Origin: Saccoglossus kowalevskii | Taxonomy: Eukaryota > Hemichordata > Enteropneusta > Harrimaniidae | Direction of reading: 5' to 3' | Assembly (NCBI RefSeq): GCF_000003605.2 | Contig: NW_003124403.1 | Location: forward strand, 39,394-49,874 | DNA: 10,481 nucleotides | Shown: positions 8,301 to 10,481 of the stretch, piece after piece | Layout of the letters: each line of letters starts with the position of its first letter | Position numbering within the stretch: position 1 is the stretch's first letter | Notes under the pieces: model-generated | Told to the model about the DNA's origin: nothing | The model's input: only the letters and a program-made list of their open reading frames with translations | Databases searched by the model: none | Position numbers and translations under genes: made by a program

Positions 8301-10215
8301 GCGTACTATTAACTGCCTCATAAACCAAGTGAAAACCTCGGGCAGTATACTCTGTATCGCTTCGGAACGTCACAGTAACAACATTAGAAGAGGAAATCCA
8401 GGGTGGCGGTCTTAGTCCCCCACACAGTTTGACGTTAAGATCAGAGTTCATATTATCCTGTATCTGTAATTGGTAATATTGTATACATTGAACATTATTG
8501 CCTTTATTAATTTATTATATTCCATGTTGTTTATATGAAACAAATTACACAGATTGTGGCAATTAAGGCAATAACCACGATATATACATGCCTGCTATAT
8601 TTAGTGGTATACCCGACTTTGGCGAGCGGAGTTATATCCTTAAAAACAAAAATGTTTTAATTTCAGTTGCCGAACAACACCATAACCCCCCCCCCCCAGC
8701 GCCGTACACACCACTACATTCACTACATAGCATAGACGATGTGAATCTGGTTACGGTACTGAAAACAGTCGGCAGGCTTTTATACATGTTTCGCGTACAC
8801 TAATTTCGTGAAGTGACTTTCTTTACCAAACTGTCTATGTACTATAGTTTCCATCATTTTTCTTTGTTTTCCCAGCAATAAAACAAAAACAAAATTTTGA
8901 TAAATACTAATTTAGTGTCAAATCTGGTATTCATAATCTGGGGCATAAATTCAAAACCATAACCCATGGTAACATTGCATTATGCTATATGTGACTAAGG
9001 ATTGTATACATTAGAACAATGTATCGTACAATCTCAATTATGCATTCATAGGACTGACACATTTTGAAAATAATCAATTATTTATTTTGATGCATTTCTC
9101 GTATTATTTCTGAATTATGTCGAAATGACAATATTGTTTATTTTTGCAGAGATTTATTTAATTATTGTAAATAGCAAATTTTAGCTTTGCACAATATTTC
9201 ATTTATATATAAATAAATAAACATGACATTATAAGCTTCTAGTATGTATTTATTTGCAAAATGTGAAAAAGAAAATTCATATATGTAAATGCAATTGTAA
9301 TTATCTACACTGATATGTATAAATGTAATACAATTGCATTTATAATTTAAATAACTGATGTAAAATGAGTTTATGTAAAGAATGTTACCGTTGTGTATAT
9401 GTACGTTTAATCGCAAGTATCTGTTATAACGATTATAGCAAGTGAACAAACACTGAGACCTATGTTCGTAAGTTTATCCGCCGAAATATTAATTTAATAT
9501 TGATTCAATATTTAATAAATATTCTTTGATATAATGTAAATAATCTATAATAATGTCATCACAATACCATTGTGTATTGATGTACATTTAATTGTACAAT
9601 ATGTTACTAAAACTGTGTAGAGTGTAATACCCACGCTTAAAGTAGCATTCCCACTTTGTAACACCTCCCATGGATTATTCTGACATGAGAAATTATGAAA
9701 ATGGTATTGTAGACTAAAATATTGGAGCGTCAACGCTATCCTGTAACCTTCACAAACGAGATTGTGGTGCCTTATCGCAACAACAAATATAATTATCATG
9801 GTTATTATAGTTCAGTACTATATGTTCATTAAGATGTATATAAGAGCTGCAGCACTACAGATGTTAAAATTGATTTTTAGATTATGTTGCTTTTCTTATA
9901 TGAACTGTACACAACCAACATGTTATGCTTACATGTATCAGTGCTAAGTATTTCGTGGATTCTACAAAGCAGGAATGCAACTTTTTGGTTTTTAATTTTG
10001 GTGTGAGAAAAAAAAACCTACCTTTAGATAATCGTAATCGCAAAAACTATTGTGCTCAATGTCAAACACTAGGAACGTTATCAAAATACTTTTGTTAGGA
10101 GGAGCGATGATTGTGACTGTGCAAATTTTTTCCACTGGATATGCCTTGGGATATAGAGGTGAATAAAGGTTCTCTTGCATGGATGTTGCAGATAGGTTTT
10201 TATCACAGGGATCAG
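200..10215 (-). CDS. Partial gene: CUB-TSP1-CUB-TSP1 fused to DEG/ENaC sodium-channel ectodomain
   Basis: Internal part of one spliced gene, 12 exons: 10215-10022, 8463-8263, 7875-7728, 6689-6508, 6364-6167, 4138-3979, 3893-3747, 3603-3459, 2256-2150, 1961-1798, 1054-959, 311-200. Seen: every intron is GT/AG, every junction phase agrees, and the 617-codon product has no stop. Domains by residue of this fragment: CUB1 about 1-116, TSP1a 122-180, CUB2 about 184-293, TSP1b 301-355, DEG/ENaC ectodomain about 362-617. Known: DEG/ENaC subunits have two membrane helices around a large cysteine-rich extracellular domain and form trimeric cation channels; CUB and TSP1 are extracellular binding modules. 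Inferred: a channel with enlarged ectodomain. No start codon, TM1, TM2 or stop is in the window. Exons 6 and 7 are only 85 nt apart, which argues against two separate genes. Confidence 0.85.
312..958. other. Intron 11: no further feature seen
   Basis: AT-rich intron with a T-run near 527-540. No exon, RNA gene or mobile element could be supported on either strand. Confidence 0.7.
959..1054 (-). CDS. Exon 11: DEG/ENaC PYSNC block
   Basis: 32 codons, phase 0 at both ends; acceptor TTTTATTAG, donor CAG|GTTAGT. Encodes residues 549-580. It reads HSSVAHPYSNCENN and ends QYNYSVQ, matching the DEG/ENaC pattern of PY..C followed by YS...C, with the next Cys supplied by exon 12. Short and easily missed: its frame differs from the longer open frame over the same bases. 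The call rests on motif order and on phase agreement with both neighbours. Confidence 0.85.
1055..1797. other. Intron 10: compound microsatellite, otherwise nothing seen
   Basis: Apart from the microsatellite at 1685-1762 this intron shows only short open frames (1149-1334 and 1422-1625, plus strand). They have no family motif or splice context and I read them as chance. Confidence 0.7.
1685..1762. repeat. Compound microsatellite (AACA)n-(GAAT)n
   Basis: About 6-7 AACA units (1685-1711) pass directly into about 12 GAAT units (1712-1762), both nearly pure. It starts about 35 nt past the exon 10 donor in the minus-strand sense. Confidence 0.97.
1798..1961 (-). CDS. Exon 10: DEG/ENaC palm strands (GLKLTL, VHP, PFPEDDG, APG)
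   Basis: Phase 1 start after TTGTTACACAG, phase 0 end at GAG|GTGAGT. Encodes residues 495-548. Motifs in order: GLKLTLYIEQDEY, AGVRILVHP, PFPEDDGITVAPG and SIALRE. They match the family pattern GL.L.L...Q.EY, AG..V.VH....P.P...G....PG. The gap between YGNC and GLKLTL is in the usual range, so no exon seems missing between 9 and 10. A compound microsatellite starts about 35 nt past its donor. Confidence 0.93.
2150..2256 (-). CDS. Exon 9: DEG/ENaC YGNCFTFN block
   Basis: Phase 2 start after TTTTATTTTAG, phase 1 end at TATG|GTAAGA. Encodes residues 459-493. It contains DFSTFQNDRYGNCFTFN, one of the most conserved blocks of the DEG/ENaC family (F....YGNC.TFN). This block is the main proof that the 3' half of the gene is a channel of this family. 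A stretch open on the plus strand over the same bases is its antisense shadow. Confidence 0.93.
2257..3458. other. Intron 8: contains a long unrecognised open frame
   Basis: About 1.2 kb intron. Its main content is the minus-strand open stretch at 2734-3423, listed separately. The part 2257-2733 shows no supported feature beyond a minus-strand AATAAA at 2372-2377. Confidence 0.7.
2734..3423 (-). pseudogene. Unrecognised intronic open frame, 228 codons broken by one TGA
   Basis: Seen: minus-strand frame open from 3423 to a TAG at 2734-2736, interrupted only by TGA at 3211-3213. The downstream part has an ATG at 3199-3201 and runs 155 codons; three codons separate that ATG from the TGA. A minus-strand AATAAA lies at 2372-2377. 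I do not recognise the product. It is rich in Ile, Tyr, Asn and Phe, with likely amphipathic helices and no signal peptide or membrane segment clear to me. At this base composition an open run this long is unlikely by chance, so a decayed mobile or viral insertion, or a nested small gene starting at 3201, are the main options. The function is unknown. Confidence 0.4.
3459..3603 (-). CDS. Exon 8: DEG/ENaC finger region (GHQFEDFVLQC)
   Basis: Phase 1 start after CGCTGCAG, phase 2 end at CAAAG|GTAAGG. Encodes residues 411-457. Key motif: YGHQFEDFVLQCAFNENKCD, which matches the DEG/ENaC pattern of GH..EDF/M...C.F....C just before the finger and palm. Both cysteines expected there are present. Intron retention after this exon would meet an immediate TAA, so a spliced product is needed. 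Confidence 0.9.
3747..3893 (-). CDS. Exon 7: start of the DEG/ENaC ectodomain part
   Basis: Phase 1 at both ends: acceptor TTTTTTCTGTGTAG, donor AAGC|GTACGT. Encodes residues 362-409. Seen: a charged helical stretch (HSLQERYQELTQDTRLFDEF), then NYYQGNHFYQSDL and DTPDW. It directly precedes the GHQFEDF helix in exon 8. I place it in the region between the first palm strand and the finger helices of DEG/ENaC subunits; this is inferred from position, because the stretch has no unique motif alone. It lacks the TM1 helix and the FPAVT-type strand that normally follow the N-terminus, so those must be encoded upstream of CUB1 or be absent. Confidence 0.75.
3979..4138 (-). CDS. Exon 6: body of TSP1b, lacking one disulfide pair
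   Basis: Phase 0 start after TTTTCAAATAG, phase 1 end at AAAG|GTATTA. Encodes residues 308-360. Joined to exon 5 it reads WSK-CNVTYGVGRRYRRVEC, then NSFC and AKCTMPTT. The order matches TSP1, and exon phases equal those of exon 3. Two of the six cysteines are missing: the second is Tyr (CNVTYG for C..TCG) and the sixth, expected five residues after AKC, is Thr. In TSP1 repeats the second and sixth cysteines bond to each other, so a whole disulfide has gone. Acceptor and donor are both weak, but phase, spacing and homology agree. Confidence 0.85.
4189..4235. repeat. 20-bp direct repeat, 27-bp period
   Basis: The same 20 bases (ATGAGTGTGAGTAATGAAAT) occur at 4189-4208 and 4216-4235. They lie about 50-95 nt upstream of the exon 6 acceptor in the transcript sense. 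Confidence 0.95.
4647..4733. repeat. (ATT)n microsatellite, about 29 copies
   Basis: Pure ATT run of about 87 bp, with a few impure units to its left from about 4626. On the minus strand it reads AAT and gives a poly-Asn tail to the ORF at 4734-4944. Confidence 0.98.
4734..4944 (-). other. Unrecognised minus-strand ORF running into the (AAT)n repeat
   Basis: ATG at 4942-4944 followed by about 70 mixed-composition codons, then a run of Asn codons made by the microsatellite. An in-frame TAA lies just upstream. The unique part looks protein-like, but I recognise no family, and no good donor or acceptor ties it to the host gene. It could be a decayed mobile element fragment or chance. Confidence 0.2.
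5229..5348 (-). pseudogene. RNU6 (pseudogene): U6 snRNA retrocopy with A-rich tail
   Basis: 5348 down to about 5246 reads as a near full-length U6 snRNA: the 5' GCTTCGG stem, ACATATACTAAAATTGGAAC, ACAGAGA box, the AGC triad in GATTAGCATGG, and the GCGCAAGGATGACACGC region are all present. From memory it differs from vertebrate U6 at only about six bases. The 3' end does not run into the T-stretch that ends Pol III U6 genes. Instead it is followed by an A-rich tail (5245 down to 5229). TCTATATAT flanks both sides (5350-5358 and 5219-5227), a candidate 9-bp target-site duplication, though low complexity. This points to an RNA copy inserted by LINE machinery, young enough to be nearly intact. 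Without a terminator it is probably not an active U6 gene. Confidence 0.9.
5857..5951. repeat. Short repeats of AGTCTTGGG and a GC hairpin
   Basis: AGTCTTGGG occurs at 5898-5906, 5909-5917 and 5931-5939, with GGTCTTGGG at 5857-5865. A TGGGGA / TCCCCA hairpin with a T4 loop follows at 5936-5951. The patch is more GC-rich than its surroundings and may be a mobile-element remnant. Confidence 0.8.
6101..6151. repeat. 12-bp direct repeat ATTCCCCCCTGA
   Basis: Perfect copies at 6101-6112 and 6140-6151, with another C5 run between them (about 6125-6129). On the transcribed strand these are three G-tracts starting about 15 nt after the exon 5 donor. Confidence 0.95.
6167..6364 (-). CDS. Exon 5: second half of CUB2 plus start of TSP1b
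   Basis: Phase 0 at both ends, 66 codons (residues 242-307), acceptor TTTGTTTCAG, weak donor AAG|GTATTA. It completes CUB2 with LSDHN (calcium-site Asp position), RRICD, SGNVSVTYRSN and RARGFSAVY. It ends in WHVSAWSK, the first strand of a second TSP1 repeat whose body is in exon 6, two kilobases on. An extra Cys (LPCG) lies in the linker. The split of CUB and TSP1 is the same as in exon 2. Confidence 0.9.
6508..6689 (-). CDS. Exon 4: first half of CUB2
   Basis: Phase 1 start after ATATATTTCAG, completing a Glu codon with the last base of exon 3. Phase 0 end at GAG|GTTTGT, a weak donor. Encodes residues 182-241. CUB landmarks: STC, SKGYPDQY, NGQNC, INITFSDFPLE and CGDFVE, which fits the C.DF.E form of the C.YD.L motif. 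It carries extra cysteines (HCC and GGC) beyond the usual four, so the disulfide pattern may be non-standard. The phase pattern is identical to exon 1, its counterpart in the first module. Confidence 0.88.
6690..7727. other. Intron 3: no further feature seen
   Basis: AT-rich, about 1.0 kb between exon 4 and exon 3. I found no exon, RNA gene or clear repeat. The minus-strand open frame at 6890-7084 shows no motif. Confidence 0.7.
7728..7875 (-). CDS. Exon 3: body of TSP1a
   Basis: Phase 0 start after AATTATTTTCAG; phase 1 end at TGTG|GTAAGT. Encodes residues 132-180. With exon 2 it reads WSN-CSKRCGGGVQTRAVMC, then DEC, KVC and EVC, so all six TSP1 cysteines and the G.G...R core are present. 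Spacing resembles the TSP1 repeats of ADAMTS-type matrix proteins. The O-fucose motif C-x-x-(S/T)-C-G is absent because Arg precedes the second Cys. TSP1 repeats usually bind matrix or glycans; the ligand here is unknown. Confidence 0.9.
7876..8262. other. Intron 2: holds tandem copies of the exon 2 donor flank
   Basis: About 390 nt between exon 3 and exon 2. The half next to exon 2 is made of the diverged repeats listed at 8040-8265; the rest shows nothing. Confidence 0.75.
8040..8265. repeat. Diverged tandem repeats overlapping the exon 2 donor
   Basis: Copy a, about 8040-8120, and copy c, 8180-8265, share ACCTGCANTCATG, CATCGTTT, CACAG/TACAG...AATTTAC and ACNAATNCTC in order. A shortened copy b, about 8131-8180, matches the second half of the unit. 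Copy c ends at the real exon 2 donor. Confidence 0.8.
8263..8463 (-). CDS. Exon 2: second half of CUB1 plus start of TSP1a
   Basis: Phase 0 at both ends, 67 codons (residues 65-131). Acceptor AATTACAG|ATACAG; donor AAC|GTGAGT. It completes CUB1: IQDN follows CDYDYLK as the family L.I.D step, then LCGG, PPPW, a VTVTFRSD strand and ARGFHLVYE, which is the usual GF...Y end of a CUB domain. The last residues WEVGPWSN are the first strand of a thrombospondin type 1 repeat and continue straight into exon 3. A second in-frame acceptor six bases on would drop residues I-Q; I chose the upstream one because it keeps the CUB L.I.D spacing. Confidence 0.9.
8464..10021. other. Intron 1: AT-rich, no gene seen
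   Basis: About 1.56 kb between the two halves of CUB1. It contains a C12 run at 8686-8697 and a 14-bp inverted repeat at 9286-9342. Open frames here (8588-8803 plus; 9162-9449 and 9545-9799 minus) show no family motif. Confidence 0.7.
9286..9342. repeat. 14-bp perfect inverted repeat
   Basis: TAAATGCAATTGTA at 9286-9299 and its exact reverse complement at 9329-9342, separated by 29 nt. Confidence 0.9.
10022..10215 (-). CDS. Exon 1: first half of CUB1
   Basis: Starts after a TTATTGCAG acceptor in phase 1 and ends AAG|GTAGGT in phase 0. It encodes residues 1-64. Visible CUB landmarks are an early Cys (DPCDKN), SPLYPKAYP, a second Cys before TVTI, APPNKSILITF, FDIE, and CDYDYLK. These match the family pattern of SP.YP..YP, C.W.I.AP and C.YD.L. 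The Asp/Glu in FDIE and the Asp in CDYD sit where calcium-binding CUB domains carry their ligands (inference). The second half is in exon 2, about 1.6 kb away. The phase-1 start means another phase-1 exon must precede it beyond 10481. Confidence 0.9.
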
Positions 10216-10441
10216 CTGCAATAACAATAACATGTAAAACGTGTATTATATTGTCAGCAAAAATTGCGATACTTTTGTTCAAAAACTGAGCTTATAGGAC
10301 GGTTTGTACACCACTAAATTATACTATGATAAATACTATACTTTGGTATATAGGTCAACCACTTATTTTTTTAAAGCTATTTTAATAAAATCACCGACGG
10401 CCATATTAAAATGTAATTTCTCTTGTACGAGAAACTAATCA

Positions 10442-10480
10442 CGTCTTTGTATACATACGACTATTGCCTCATCAGACACG
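10442..10480 (-). other. Hammerhead-ribozyme-like core, damaged
   Basis: The minus strand has CTGATGA at 10475-10469, then a 3-bp stem II with AATA loop (10468-10459), then GTA where GAA is required. Flanking CGTGTC and GACGTG can pair as stem I with two wobbles. Stem III is poor and there is no NUH cleavage triplet. At best it is a decayed copy. Confidence 0.3.
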
Positions 10481-10481
10481 A

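Noticed and set aside
8588-8803. Plus-strand 71-codon ORF with a proline run
   Set aside because: The prolines come from a C12 homopolymer; no motif or splice context.
1-10481. tRNA genes, CRISPR arrays, operons or bacterial promoters
   Set aside because: No tRNA box pairs or cloverleaf were seen, and the spliced animal gene excludes a prokaryotic reading.

Overview
The window is animal (metazoan) nuclear DNA. It is AT-rich, with short exons bounded by GT/AG introns, simple repeats, and protein families typical of animals (CUB, thrombospondin type 1, DEG/ENaC channel). Nothing in it fixes the phylum. A marine invertebrate would fit, but that is a guess.

One gene fills the window on the minus strand. 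I rebuilt 12 internal coding exons by hand (10215 down to 200, 1854 nt, 617 whole codons, no stop, every splice phase matching). Read 5' to 3' on the minus strand they encode CUB1, TSP1a, CUB2, TSP1b, then a long stretch of the DEG/ENaC (amiloride-sensitive sodium channel / ASIC) ectodomain. That stretch includes the YGNCFTFN block, the GLKLTL palm strand, a PYSNC block and the start of the cysteine-rich thumb. Both ends of the gene lie outside the window: TM1 should be beyond 10481 and TM2 with the pore beyond position 1. The order suggests an ion channel whose extracellular part carries adhesion/matrix modules. Each CUB-TSP1 unit is built from three exons with the same phases (1-0, 0-0, 0-1), so the unit looks duplicated and shuffled in as a phase-1 cassette.

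The introns hold most of the remaining structure. Intron 12 (1-199) carries a 21-bp minisatellite. Intron 10 has a compound (AACA)n(GAAT)n microsatellite. Intron 8 has a minus-strand open frame of 228 sense codons broken by one TGA, unrecognised. Intron 5 has an (ATT)n run, a small unrecognised ORF, a U6 snRNA retrocopy with an A-rich tail, a GC-richer patch with short repeats, and G-tracts beside a weak donor. Intron 2 has tandem repeats that copy the donor flank of exon 2. At the right edge there is a hammerhead-ribozyme-like core with a damaged catalytic box.

All exon calls are hand-made from motif, splice-site and phase agreement. No database search or transcript data was available.
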